From an uncultured Polaribacter sp. (GTDB taxonomy: Bacteria > Bacteroidota > Bacteroidia > Flavobacteriales > Flavobacteriaceae), in NCBI GenBank assembly GCA_947497755.1, contig CANMHT010000001.1, positions 434,001-498,000 on the forward strand: 64,000 nucleotides of DNA. The letters run 5' to 3'. The notes under the pieces were generated by a model. It did not search any database. It had not been told where the DNA came from and worked only from the letters and a program-made list of their open reading frames with translations. The position numbers and the translations under genes were made by a program. How positions within the stretch are numbered: the first letter of the stretch is position 1; each line of letters begins with the position of its first letter. Of the stretch, positions 54,488 through 63,718 are shown piece by piece.

Positions 54488-54922
54488 TTAGTTATATAGT
54501 TTTTCGTTAGCTGAATAAATATCTTTGGTTAATTGAATGGCAAATTCTTCTCCTAAAAGCTCACAATATTCTTTGTATAATGTTTTTAGGGCTTCCATAA
54601 TTTTTGTTCTTAATGCTATTCCTTTTGGTGTAGGAGTAATACTAACAGATCTACCAAATAAATTACGTTCTACCAGACCTTTATGTTCAAGTTTGTCAAT
54701 TAAACGTGTCATAGTAGAAGACTTCACGTGCATTTGTTCACTTAATTCTCCAAGTTTTTGATTAGGATTATCAATAATCAAAAGCATTAAATGACCATAA
54801 GAAGCAGTAATTCCAATAGAAGAAAACGCTCGTTCAGTAATTTCATTTATTGCACGAGATAAAGAGTTTGCTGTAAAAAACAAACAGACTTCTGTATAGT
54901 TTTCTTGTTTTTGATTGCTCAT
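54488..54922 (-). CDS. MarR family transcriptional regulator
   Basis: 144 residues from MSNQKQENYTEVCLFFTA; this start follows the promoter TATCTTTG on the minus strand, and a longer in-frame start at 54958 lies inside the operator. Winged helix region in residues 45-110 (NPNQKLGELSEQMHVKSSTMTRLIDKLEHKGLVERN). One Cys near the N-terminus (EVCLFF) could sense oxidants, as in some MarR proteins; that is inference. It precedes the oxidoreductase on the same strand. Confidence 0.9.
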   Translation of the reverse strand: MSNQKQENYTEVCLFFTANSLSRAINEITERAFSSIGITASYGHLMLLIIDNPNQKLGELSEQMHVKSSTMTRLIDKLEHKGLVERNLFGRSVSITPTPKGIALRTKIMEALKTLYKEYCELLGEEFAIQLTKDIYSANEKLYN

Positions 54923-54929
54923 AACTTGG

Positions 54930-54965
54930 CAAAGATATAAAAATAGTTGTACATACAAGTATTTG
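54930..54965 (-). promoter_or_regulatory. marR-type gene promoter with overlapping operator
   Basis: Minus strand: TTG (CAA at 54956-54958) inside the operator TTGTATGTACAA, 18 bases, TATCTTTG (54930-54937). The operator covers the -33 element, so regulator binding should block polymerase: negative autoregulation. Confidence 0.65.
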
Positions 54966-55093
54966 TAGAGATAAAAATTTTACATGTTTATTTTATATGG
55001 TGAAAATAACAATGATAGAAATGTAACTATGAAGATAAGTTATGCAGAACATATTTTAAACTGTATCTTTGCATTCTAAATTTTTTATAGTTA

Positions 55094-56449
55094 ATGCGTA
55101 CAAAAACGGTAAAACAAAATAAGATCAACGTAGTTACATTAGGCTGCTCTAAAAATGTATATGATAGTGAAGTATTGATGGGACAATTAAAAGCCAATGG
55201 TAAAAACGTTGTACATGAAGATGAAAATGATGAGGGTAATATTGTTGTGATTAATACTTGTGGTTTTATTGGTAAAGCCAAAGAAGAATCTGTAGATACA
55301 ATTTTGCACTATGCGCAAAAGAAAGAGCGTGGAGAGGTAGATAAAGTATTTGTTTCTGGGTGTTTAAGTGAGCGTTATAAACCAGATTTAGAAAATGAAA
55401 TTACCAATGTAGATCAATATTTTGGTACACACGATTTGCCAGATTTATTAAAAGTATTAGAAGCAGACTATAAACACGAGTTAATTGGAGAACGTTTAAC
55501 TACAACTCCAAAACACTATGCTTATTTAAAAATTGCAGAAGGTTGTGATAGACCTTGCTCTTTTTGTGCAATTCCTTTAATGAGAGGAAAACACAAATCT
55601 ACTCCAATTGAAGAATTAGTAATAGAAGCAACAAAATTAGCTGAAAAGGGAATTAAAGAAATTATGCTAATTGCTCAGGATTTAACTTATTATGGTTTAG
55701 ACTTGTATAAGAAAAGAGCCTTGGCTGACTTGCTAAAAGAATTGGTGAAAATTGATGGTTTGGAATGGATTCGTTTGCATTATGCTTTTCCAACTGGTTT
55801 TCCAATGGATGTATTAGAAGTTATGAAAAACGAACCTAAAGTTTGTAATTATTTAGACATTCCCTTACAACATATCAATACAGAGTTGTTAAAGTCAATG
55901 AAGCGTGGTACTACACATGAAAAAACCACAGCTCTAATTCATAAGTTTAGAGAAGCAGTTCCTAATATGGCAATAAGAACTACATTGATAGTTGGATATC
56001 CAGGAGAAACAGAAGAGATGTTTCAAGAGCTGAAAGATTGGGTAGAAGAAATGCGTTTTGAACGTTTAGGTGCATTTGAGTATTCTCATGAAGAAAATAC
56101 TGGAGCTTATGTATTGGAAGATGATGTTCCTGAAGATGTGAAGTTTAGAAGAGTGAATGAAATAATGGAGATACAAAGTCAAATTTCTTGGGAACTAAAC
56201 CAAGAAAAAGTTGGAAAAACTTTCCGTTGTTTGTTTGATAGAAAAGATGGAGAGTATTTTTATGGACGTACAGAATTTGATTCTCCAGACGTAGATAATG
56301 ATGTATTGGTTGATGCAACCAAACATTATATTAAGTTAGGAGAGTTTATCGATGTAAAAATTGATGAAGCAGGAGATTTTGACTTGTATGGTACTCCATT
56401 GAAGAAAACAGAAAAACCTGTGCCGTTACATCAAAAGAGGAAAAAATAA
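55094..56449 (+). CDS. rimO: Ribosomal protein S12 methylthiotransferase
   Basis: 451 residues. Radical SAM enzyme that thiomethylates an Asp of ribosomal protein S12. N-terminal UPF0004 domain (VVTLGCSKNVYDSEVLMGQL, INTCGFIGKAKEESVD) with three Cys for one cluster, radical SAM motif CDRPCSFC near 160, and a C-terminal TRAM domain (from about 380). The Asn-Val-Tyr-Asp-Ser pattern after LGCSK is RimO rather than MiaB. Promoter element TATCTTTG at 55064-55071. Confidence 0.95.
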   Translation: MRTKTVKQNKINVVTLGCSKNVYDSEVLMGQLKANGKNVVHEDENDEGNIVVINTCGFIGKAKEESVDTILHYAQKKERGEVDKVFVSGCLSERYKPDLENEITNVDQYFGTHDLPDLLKVLEADYKHELIGERLTTTPKHYAYLKIAEGCDRPCSFCAIPLMRGKHKSTPIEELVIEATKLAEKGIKEIMLIAQDLTYYGLDLYKKRALADLLKELVKIDGLEWIRLHYAFPTGFPMDVLEVMKNEPKVCNYLDIPLQHINTELLKSMKRGTTHEKTTALIHKFREAVPNMAIRTTLIVGYPGETEEMFQELKDWVEEMRFERLGAFEYSHEENTGAYVLEDDVPEDVKFRRVNEIMEIQSQISWELNQEKVGKTFRCLFDRKDGEYFYGRTEFDSPDVDNDVLVDATKHYIKLGEFIDVKIDEAGDFDLYGTPLKKTEKPVPLHQKRKK

Positions 56450-56468
56450 TTTATTGTTAAATAACTTA

Positions 56469-57002
56469 ATGGAGAAGAATAGAGGATTTTTTTATGATGA
56501 ATTAAAAAGAATTATAGATGAAAATCCTAAGATTCATCGAGTTTTAAGTATGTTATTGGATCATATAATTCTGTCATTGATATTAGTAATTCCAATAATT
56601 ATTTGTTTAATACTTTTTAGCTTTGAAGAAAGCAATAATATCTTCTTTTTTATTTTATTTATTTATCTCAATAAAGACTTTCTTAATGCTAAAAGTCCAG
56701 CTAAGAGGTTATTAGGTTTTCAAATTGTAGATAAAGAAACAGGAAGAAAAGCCTCAGAAAGACAATGCTTTATTCGCAATTTAACAATAATTTTTGCTTG
56801 GCCGTTAGAAGTAGTGATTTGCTATTTTAACCCTAAAAGAAGAATTGGTGACTTCTTGGCAAACACAACAGTAATTTCATCAGAAAAAGAAAAACTAAAA
56901 ACTATCTGGGAAGATTTAAATAAGTTTTCTTTTAAATTAAGTTATATAGGAATTCTATTTATTGGAATTATATATTTCTACATATTAAGCCTATTTATTT
57001 AA
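56469..57002 (+). CDS. RDD family membrane protein
   Basis: 177 residues from ATG at 56469 (MEKNRGFFYDELKRII); an in-frame TTG at 56454 is possible but less likely. Hydrophobic helices at about 33-60, 62-75, 110-125 and 155-177. HRVLSMLLDHIIL carries an R...D pattern and SPAKRLLGFQIVDKETG follows as in RDD proteins. Transport or sensing role unknown. 20 bases after rimO, seven before the next gene. Confidence 0.8.
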   Translation: MEKNRGFFYDELKRIIDENPKIHRVLSMLLDHIILSLILVIPIIICLILFSFEESNNIFFFILFIYLNKDFLNAKSPAKRLLGFQIVDKETGRKASERQCFIRNLTIIFAWPLEVVICYFNPKRRIGDFLANTTVISSEKEKLKTIWEDLNKFSFKLSYIGILFIGIIYFYILSLFI

Positions 57003-57009
57003 TTTAATC

Positions 57010-57735
57010 ATGAACATAACATATTTCAATTGGTCTTCTGGAAAAGATTCTGCTTTAGCGTTGTATAAGATTTTACAAGACAGTACTTATCAAATAGATC
57101 TTTTAATTACCAATGTTAATCAAGAATATGAACGTGTTTCTATGCATGGTTTACATCAAAATTTATTAGATAAACAAGCAGAAAGTATTGGACTTCCTCT
57201 ACAGAAAAATTATTTTCCAGCAGAAGTAACTATGGAAACTTACAATGCAACCATGCAAGAAAAAATGGAAGCATTGATAGAAAAAGGATATACGCATGCG
57301 GTTTTTGGAGACATTTTTTTAGAAGATTTAAAGAAGTATCGAGAAATGAAATTGGCAGAAGTTGGAATACAAGGAATATTTCCTTTATGGAAAAAGGATA
57401 CCAAAAAAGTACTCAAAGAATTTTTGTCTTTAGGCTTTAAAGCCATTACTGTTTGTGTAAATGCAGGATTGTTAGGTGAGGAGTTTGTTGGGAGAATTAT
57501 AGACGAACAGTTTATAAATGATTTACCCGAAGAAGTAGATGTCTGTGGAGAAAATGGTGAATTTCATACTTTTGTTTTTGACGGACCTCTATTTGATTTT
57601 CCCATTGATTTTAGAATGGGAGAGAAGATCTTAAAATCGTATTCTTTAAAAGACGATGATACAGATAAAGAACATCAGTCAACAAAAAAAACATACGATA
57701 CAAGTTTTTGGTATTGTGATTTAATCTTAAACTAA
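57010..57735 (+). CDS. Dph6-related ATP pyrophosphatase (adenine nucleotide alpha hydrolase)
   Basis: 241 residues. MNITYFNWSSGKDSALALYK is the SGxDS-type P-loop of N-type ATP pyrophosphatases; THAVFGDIFLEDLKKYRE and CGENGEFHTFVFDGPLF are hallmarks of the diphthine-ammonia ligase (Dph6) family. Bacteria have no diphthamide, so the real substrate is unknown. Seven bases after the RDD gene. Confidence 0.88.
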   Translation: MNITYFNWSSGKDSALALYKILQDSTYQIDLLITNVNQEYERVSMHGLHQNLLDKQAESIGLPLQKNYFPAEVTMETYNATMQEKMEALIEKGYTHAVFGDIFLEDLKKYREMKLAEVGIQGIFPLWKKDTKKVLKEFLSLGFKAITVCVNAGLLGEEFVGRIIDEQFINDLPEEVDVCGENGEFHTFVFDGPLFDFPIDFRMGEKILKSYSLKDDDTDKEHQSTKKTYDTSFWYCDLILN

Positions 57736-57763
57736 AAAAGCTCGCAATAAGCGAGCTTTTTTA
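57734..57763. terminator. Bidirectional terminator
   Basis: AAAAAAGCTCGC, AATAA, GCGAGCTTTTTT between convergent genes. Confidence 0.85.
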
Positions 57764-57777
57764 ATGTACTTTTTATA

Positions 57778-60258
57778 TTATAATTTTTTCATACTTGGAT
57801 TTGTATAAAAGAGAGCATTGGCAAAAAATAATTTTCCATTATCCCAAAAAGCTCTAAATAACGGATTGTCTACCATATAAACAATACTTCCTCTTCCGTA
57901 GTTTTCTTCTCCAAAAATCAATGATTTTTTTAAGCCTTCTAAGGTTTTACTTCCAGCGAAACCAGAGAATACAGTATTGTCCTCTAAACGTACAGCATTG
58001 TACCCATTTTCTAAATATTTGTAAGAAGTACTCCCTTGTTTTAAAGTAAAGTATGAGTCGCCATATCCAAAACCTAAAGGATGAGAATTATCAATCTTAG
58101 TTTTAAAAATAGCTCCAGTAATTGAATGCTGAATTCCTTCTCTTTCTAAATCTTCGTAACGAACAATAGGAGCATCTTTATCATCATCACTATCATCTTC
58201 ATTTGATTTTAAATCGAATCCTTTTTTATTAGCAAAAATACGATTAGCTCCTCCAATTGCAATAACTTTTCCTCCTTTACGAATCCATGACTTTAAGGCA
58301 TCTAATCTACTTTTATTAAAGAAACCGCCATAATAACCATTTGGAATAACTAATGTATGATAAGCATCTAATCTGCTCGCAGAAAAAGAACTCGTATTAA
58401 TAGCGGTATAAGGATATTTTAATTCTTGTTCAAAGAAATATTGAATTTCTCCATAGCTTAAAGAAGAAGTATAATCTCCAGCTAAAACAGCTATTTTTTG
58501 ATTTTTGATTTCTCTAACAGAAGAAGATCCCATATCTGGTCCTTTGTCAGAAAAACCAGAATTAAGCGTTTTAGTAGATTTATCAAATCTGTTAACAGTA
58601 GCTATTAATTTAGTGTCAAAATTAGCGATGTGTTTATTATCTCCTCTAGTAAGAATAAACGATCCAGCATTCAATTGCTGCCCACTATTAACCATATTTT
58701 TTCTTGTAAAACGAATTCTAAAATTTTGCTTTAATAAATCAGCTAATAATTCAGCATCAGAAATATGATTCCAAGTAAAAGCATAAGCATAAGAATTATT
58801 TGCAGTAGAGGCAGGAGTAGTATTTAATTTAACGGCATTACTCGGTACTAATTTTTCACTGGCAATAGTTTGCAGTCCGTATGCATAAGGTAAAGACCAA
58901 GCAGTAATATCATAAGTAATAGAATCGCTTAATTTTGCTGCTGGTTCAAATAAAGATTTTACCAATCTAGCTTTTGGCTGATTTGTAGAAATAATCAAGT
59001 CTCTTGCTGTAGTTTTAAAGCTACTTTTACTTTTTGTATCATAATCAAAACCACTAGCATTTTTACCAGTTCCTCTTCCGTATTTTATTTCATGTTTGTC
59101 TAAAAGAGTTGTAAGTTTTTGTATTTTACTTTCGTTCCCTCTAAGTACATAACTTTGATAAGTAAACTTATTGTCATTAAAATATTTTCTAAACTCTTCG
59201 TTAATTTTTGCAGTATTTTTTGATGCTACTTCAACAGTAGAAATTCCAGAAGTTGTATGGTGAATTAAACGATCCCATAAAGTTAACACTTCTCCATCTG
59301 CTTTGGTTATTCCTAAACCAGCTCTACCATGACCAGCTTGTTCGTAAGTCATTCCAATACTTCCTACATAAGTAGGATAGGTATCTCCATAACTAGGATA
59401 CAATAAATCAAAACTTTCTTTGGTAAAATAATACCAACCGTTTCTGTCAAAATATTTTGCATGGTTTTTTCCAATTTGTGTTTGTAAGTCACGTTGCCAA
59501 TCTGTAATTACTTCGTGAAAAGGTTCTGCTGCTGGAGCAAAATAATAAGGATTGTTAATTCCTTGTTCGTGAAAATCTACATGAATATGTGGTAACCATT
59601 TATTGTATACTTTTAATCGAGATTGCGATTCTATTTGAGTTGCCCAAGCCCAATCTCTATTTAAATCAAATAGGTAGTGATTTGGTCTTCCGCTTGGCCA
59701 AGGTTCATTATGCTCTCTTGCGTTTGGGTCAACATTATTAGGAGCACTAGCCACTTGATTGTACCAATTTACATAACGATCTCTACCATCAGGATTCATA
59801 CAAGGGTCCATAATAACAATGGTATTTTCTAGATAACTATTATGTTCTGTAATAAGCTTGTATAAAGTTAACATAGAGGCTTCAGTAGAAGAAGCTTCAT
59901 TTCCATGAACATTATAGCTTAACCAAACAATTGATTTATTATTTAGTTCTGATGTATTTTCTAGTTTTGCATTAGTTAGATGTTGTTTTCTAATACTTTC
60001 TAAATTAGAAATATTTGCAGCAGAAGAAACAAATGCAACAGCTAAGGTTCTTAACTCATTGGTTTTTCCATAAGCTTGGAATTGCACTTTGTTAGAATGC
60101 TGAGCGATGTATTTAAAATAATCTACTACTTTATGATGTCGTGTAAATCGTGATCCTAATTTATACCCTAAAAACTCACTTGGTGTTTGAATATTTTGAG
60201 CAGTTAGTTGTAAGGTAAAAAGGGAAATAAAAAGAAATAGTAATGATTTGTGTTTCAT
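57778..60258 (-). CDS. M14 family zinc carboxypeptidase, secreted
   Basis: 826 residues with signal peptide ending LTAQ. Residues 25-330 form the M14 peptidase domain: VHGNEASSTE supplies HxxE (near 116-119), DPCMNPDGRDRYVNW holds the conserved Asn-Pro-Asp-Gly-Arg, WLPHIHVDFHEQG brings the third His. The catalytic Glu should lie in TYEQAG (near 305). The remaining 500 residues resemble a Rossmann-like / glutamine amidotransferase-like unit (TLVIPNGYYGGFFNKSRLDALKSW). Likely degrades peptides outside the inner membrane. Confidence 0.88.
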   Translation of the reverse strand: MKHKSLLFLFISLFTLQLTAQNIQTPSEFLGYKLGSRFTRHHKVVDYFKYIAQHSNKVQFQAYGKTNELRTLAVAFVSSAANISNLESIRKQHLTNAKLENTSELNNKSIVWLSYNVHGNEASSTEASMLTLYKLITEHNSYLENTIVIMDPCMNPDGRDRYVNWYNQVASAPNNVDPNAREHNEPWPSGRPNHYLFDLNRDWAWATQIESQSRLKVYNKWLPHIHVDFHEQGINNPYYFAPAAEPFHEVITDWQRDLQTQIGKNHAKYFDRNGWYYFTKESFDLLYPSYGDTYPTYVGSIGMTYEQAGHGRAGLGITKADGEVLTLWDRLIHHTTSGISTVEVASKNTAKINEEFRKYFNDNKFTYQSYVLRGNESKIQKLTTLLDKHEIKYGRGTGKNASGFDYDTKSKSSFKTTARDLIISTNQPKARLVKSLFEPAAKLSDSITYDITAWSLPYAYGLQTIASEKLVPSNAVKLNTTPASTANNSYAYAFTWNHISDAELLADLLKQNFRIRFTRKNMVNSGQQLNAGSFILTRGDNKHIANFDTKLIATVNRFDKSTKTLNSGFSDKGPDMGSSSVREIKNQKIAVLAGDYTSSLSYGEIQYFFEQELKYPYTAINTSSFSASRLDAYHTLVIPNGYYGGFFNKSRLDALKSWIRKGGKVIAIGGANRIFANKKGFDLKSNEDDSDDDKDAPIVRYEDLEREGIQHSITGAIFKTKIDNSHPLGFGYGDSYFTLKQGSTSYKYLENGYNAVRLEDNTVFSGFAGSKTLEGLKKSLIFGEENYGRGSIVYMVDNPLFRAFWDNGKLFFANALFYTNPSMKKL

Positions 60259-60410
60259 TAGGAAATTTTTTAATTAAGTTTTCCAAAGCTACTTGTTATT
60301 ATTTAGAAATCAAACTTTCTGATTATTTAAAGCGTTAAAAATTTGTTAGATTGACATAGACTTTAGAGTCAAATCTTAAAATGTTGTACTTTTATAAAAA
60401 TTATTAATAC

Positions 60411-61076
60411 ATGACTTCTAACTCAGAAAGTGATTGTAGTATTAAAGACACAATCAATTATAAAAATCATTGGGACAAAGCATATATAAAATCACCAACA
60501 GAAAAACTAGGTTGGTATGAAGAAAAATCTACTCCAACCTTAGAATTAATAACCAAAACACAGCTTTCTAAAGATGCAACTATATTAAATGTTGGCTCTG
60601 GTTCTTCTACCTTAATAGATGATTTATTAGCCAAAGGTTATACAAATATTATTGCAAATGATATTTCTAGTGAAGCCTTAATTTCGTTAGAAGAAAGGTT
60701 GGGAGTTGATAAGGATAAGGTACAATATATCGAAGATGATTTAATCCAACCAACAGAGCTGCAAAAACTAAAAGTAGATTTGTGGAATGATAGAGCTGTA
60801 CTACATTTTTTTACTGAAGAGTTGCAAAGAAAAGCCTATTTTGATTTATTAAAAAAGACAGTAAAAGTTGACGGTTTTGTTATCATAGCAACTTTTGCTA
60901 TTGACGGAGCTAAAAAATGTTGCGGACTAAATATTCATCAATACAATACAGAAATGTTAGTCAGTTATTTAGGTGAAAGTTTTGAACTGGTAGAAAGTTT
61001 TCATTATACATTTACCAATCCAAATAAAGATCCAAGGCCTTATATTTACACATTATTTAAGCGTACAATAGACTAA
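60411..61076 (+). CDS. Class I SAM-dependent methyltransferase
   Basis: 221 residues. SAM-binding motif I ILNVGSGSSTLIDDLLAKG near 58, acidic motif IIANDISSEAL, motif IV VDLWNDRAVLHFF near 130. Near the end KKCCGLNIHQYN holds a Cys pair. Similar to small-molecule methyltransferases of the TehB/TPMT type; substrate not known. It shares one base (ATGA-type overlap) with bshC, so the pair is cotranscribed. Confidence 0.85.
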   Translation: MTSNSESDCSIKDTINYKNHWDKAYIKSPTEKLGWYEEKSTPTLELITKTQLSKDATILNVGSGSSTLIDDLLAKGYTNIIANDISSEALISLEERLGVDKDKVQYIEDDLIQPTELQKLKVDLWNDRAVLHFFTEELQRKAYFDLLKKTVKVDGFVIIATFAIDGAKKCCGLNIHQYNTEMLVSYLGESFELVESFHYTFTNPNKDPRPYIYTLFKRTID

Positions 61077-62668
61077 TGAAAGTTACACAAATACCATTTC
61101 AGCAAACCGGTTTTTTCTCAAAAATGATGATTGATTATTTAGAAAAAAAAGAATCAATTAAACCGTTTTATAATAACTTTCCAGATATTAAAGGTTTTGA
61201 AAAGCAAATTACAGAAAAGGAATCGTCTTTTTCTAAAAGCCATAGAAATGTTTTGGTAAGTGCATTGCACAACCAATATGCAACCACTGCTATTTCTGAA
61301 GAAACACAATCAAATATAGATAGCTTATTAGCATCAAATACGTTTACTGTAACTACAGGACACCAATTAAATCTGTTTACTGGACCATTGTACTTTTTGT
61401 ATAAAATTATTTCTACAATTAATTTAGCAGAAGAATTGAACGCTAAATTTCCAGAGAAAAATGTTGTTCCTGTTTATTGGATGGCAACTGAAGATCATGA
61501 TTTTGAAGAAATCAACTATTTCAATTTTAATGGTAAAAAGATTCAATGGAATAGAGAAGATGGAGGTGCTGTAGGACATTTTAATACTAAAGGATTGGAA
61601 GAAGTTTTAGCTATTTTTTCTGCTGAACTAGGAACCACAAAAAATGCCAATTATTTAAAAGAACTATTTAACGAAGCTTATGTAAAGCATACTACATTAA
61701 CAGCAGCAACAAGATATATTGCCAATACATTATTTGGAAAATATGGTTTGGTAATTGTAGATGGTGATGATCGAGACTTAAAACAATTATTTACACCAAT
61801 TGTAGCTAAAGAACTTACCGAGAACACATCATATAAAGCTGTTTCAAATACAATAAAAGAATTAGAGAAAGATTATAAAATTCAGGTCAATCCCAGAGAA
61901 ATAAATCAGTTTTACTTAAGTGAAAACTCTAGAGAACGTATTGTTTTTGAAGAGGGAGTCTATAAAGTAAATAATACTAATATTAGTTTTACAGAAGAGG
62001 AAATATTACAAGAATTGAATAAACATCCTGAGCGATTTAGTCCAAATGTAATTATGAGGCCTCTTTATCAAGAAGTAATTTTACCAAATTTGGCCTATAT
62101 AGGTGGAGGAGGAGAGTTGGCATATTGGATGCAACTTAAAGATTATTTTAATACTGTAGCTATTCCTTTTCCAATATTGTTATTGCGTAATTCTGTTCAG
62201 GTAATTTCACATAAACAACAAGGTAAATTAGATCGCTTAACTATTTCTCACAAAGAATTGTTTTTTAAACTGAATGATTTATTAGCTGTAAAAGTGAAAG
62301 AGAATTCAGCTATACAAATGGATTTTTCAAAACAAAGAGCTCAGCTTCAAGAGCAGTTCAATCAACTAAAAGACACTGCCCAAAAAACTGACGTTTCATT
62401 TTTAGGAGCCGTAAATGCACAAGAGAAAAAGCAATTAAACGGATTGGATAAGTTAGAAAAACGTTTGTTAGTTGCCGAAAAAAGAAGGCAACAAGATTTG
62501 GTACAGCGAATTTCTGAGATTAAAAATCAATTATTCCCAAATCTAAGTTTGGAAGAACGTCAGCGTAATTTCTCTGAATATTATTTAGAATATGGAGAGC
62601 AATTTATAGAGGCTTTAAAAGAAACTTTAAAACCTTTAGATTTAGAGTTTACCATATTAGAATTATAA
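61076..62668 (+). CDS. bshC: Bacillithiol biosynthesis cysteine-adding enzyme
   Basis: 530 residues. Adds cysteine to GlcN-malate in the last step of bacillithiol synthesis. The Rossmann-like core starts VTTGHQLNLFTGPLYFLYKI near 97, with PVYWMATEDHDFEEINYF near 145 and VIMRPLYQEVILPNLAYIGGGGELAYW near 335 (given in parts), and a C-terminal coiled coil from about 400 (KQRAQLQEQFNQL). Its presence shows that bacillithiol is likely the low-molecular-weight thiol here. Confidence 0.94.
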   Translation: MKVTQIPFQQTGFFSKMMIDYLEKKESIKPFYNNFPDIKGFEKQITEKESSFSKSHRNVLVSALHNQYATTAISEETQSNIDSLLASNTFTVTTGHQLNLFTGPLYFLYKIISTINLAEELNAKFPEKNVVPVYWMATEDHDFEEINYFNFNGKKIQWNREDGGAVGHFNTKGLEEVLAIFSAELGTTKNANYLKELFNEAYVKHTTLTAATRYIANTLFGKYGLVIVDGDDRDLKQLFTPIVAKELTENTSYKAVSNTIKELEKDYKIQVNPREINQFYLSENSRERIVFEEGVYKVNNTNISFTEEEILQELNKHPERFSPNVIMRPLYQEVILPNLAYIGGGGELAYWMQLKDYFNTVAIPFPILLLRNSVQVISHKQQGKLDRLTISHKELFFKLNDLLAVKVKENSAIQMDFSKQRAQLQEQFNQLKDTAQKTDVSFLGAVNAQEKKQLNGLDKLEKRLLVAEKRRQQDLVQRISEIKNQLFPNLSLEERQRNFSEYYLEYGEQFIEALKETLKPLDLEFTILEL

Positions 62669-62702
62669 AAAACGAGCTAGCAATTTGCTAGCTCGTTTTT
62701 GT
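62667..62702 (+). terminator. bshC terminator
   Basis: AAAAACGAGCTAGCAA and TTGCTAGCTCGTTTTT: a long perfect stem with almost no loop, followed by Gs and Ts. Confidence 0.85.
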
Positions 62703-62836
62703 TTTTACACAGAATCATTATAAGTGTTTTTTAGTGTACCTTATTACCATTGATAATAGTTTGATCAATATTGATGTTTTTTAGTTGATTGACCGAAATA
62801 GAAAAAGGGTTTCTCAAATATAACAAAGATTTGATG

Positions 62837-62844
62837 TAGTTTTG
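62837..62844 (+). promoter_or_regulatory. rlmF -7 element, near-leaderless start
   Basis: TAGTTTTG lies only four bases before the ATG at 62849. If it is the true -7 element the transcript begins at or near the start codon. Confidence 0.4.
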
Positions 62845-62848
62845 CGTC

Positions 62849-63718
62849 ATGAAGCCTACCCAAAAGCAATTCCATAAGAATAACATTCATTTAAAAGCAT
62901 ATGATTTTGATGAATTGATAAAAGCAAATCCATCATTAGAAACGTTTGTTCAAAAGAATTCATACGGAAATTTAAGTATTGATTTTTCCAATCCGAAAGC
63001 GGTTAAAGAAATCAATCGTTCATTGCTTTATGCATATTATAATATTCGTTATTGGGAATTTTCTGATGAAAACTTATGTCCGCCTATTCCTGGTAGAGTA
63101 GATTATATTCATTATTTAAATGATTTATTAAAGGAGTCAAAAATGAATGGAGACATTTCTGTACTGGATATTGGGACTGGAGCAACTTGTATTTATCCTT
63201 TATTAGGTAATGCTGTTTATGGATGGAAATTTGTAGGAACTGATATCGATTTAAATTCTTTAGATACAGCTCAAGATATTATTGATGATAATGAATTAGA
63301 AACTCAGATTTCCTTGCGTCAACAAGTAGATGAAAATAATATTTTAACAGGAATTATAGAAAAAGAAGATCGATTTACTTTAGCAATGTGTAATCCACCA
63401 TTTTACAAATCAGCAGAAGAAGCAAGAGGAGCCAATAGAAGAAAAACAAGAAACTTAGGAACGAATGCTGTACGTAATTTTGCAGGTAATAATAACGAAT
63501 TGTGGTATGTTGGAGGAGAAAAGGCTTTTTTACATAATTACTTATACCAAAGTTCATTATTTAAAAAACATTGTATTTGGTTTACCAGTTTAGTCTCTAA
63601 AAAAGAAAATGTAGAGAGTTTGCAAAAATCTGCTAAAAAACTAGGCGTAAAAACGTTTAAAATTATTCCAATGCATCAAGGAAATAAAGTCACACGAATT
63701 GTTGCTTGGAAGTATTAA
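62849..63718 (+). CDS. rlmF: 23S rRNA (adenine(1618)-N(6))-methyltransferase
   Basis: 289 residues. Methylates A1618 of 23S rRNA. SAM motif VLDIGTGATCIYPLLG near 110, catalytic NPPF in MCNPPFYKSAEEA near 182, GELWYVGGEKAF-like stretch near 215 and the C-terminal MHQGNKVTRIVAWKY. The protein starts MKPTQKQFHKNNIHLKAYDF, standard for RlmF. Its stop overlaps the convergent membrane gene. Confidence 0.94.
   Translation: MKPTQKQFHKNNIHLKAYDFDELIKANPSLETFVQKNSYGNLSIDFSNPKAVKEINRSLLYAYYNIRYWEFSDENLCPPIPGRVDYIHYLNDLLKESKMNGDISVLDIGTGATCIYPLLGNAVYGWKFVGTDIDLNSLDTAQDIIDDNELETQISLRQQVDENNILTGIIEKEDRFTLAMCNPPFYKSAEEARGANRRKTRNLGTNAVRNFAGNNNELWYVGGEKAFLHNYLYQSSLFKKHCIWFTSLVSKKENVESLQKSAKKLGVKTFKIIPMHQGNKVTRIVAWKY

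Noticed and set aside
54923..54958. N-terminal extension MYVQLFLYLCQV on the MarR protein (and MYVQLNNII on the oxidoreductase)
   Set aside because: Both extensions are translations of the shared operator sequence. For the regulator the promoter -7 element lies inside the extension.
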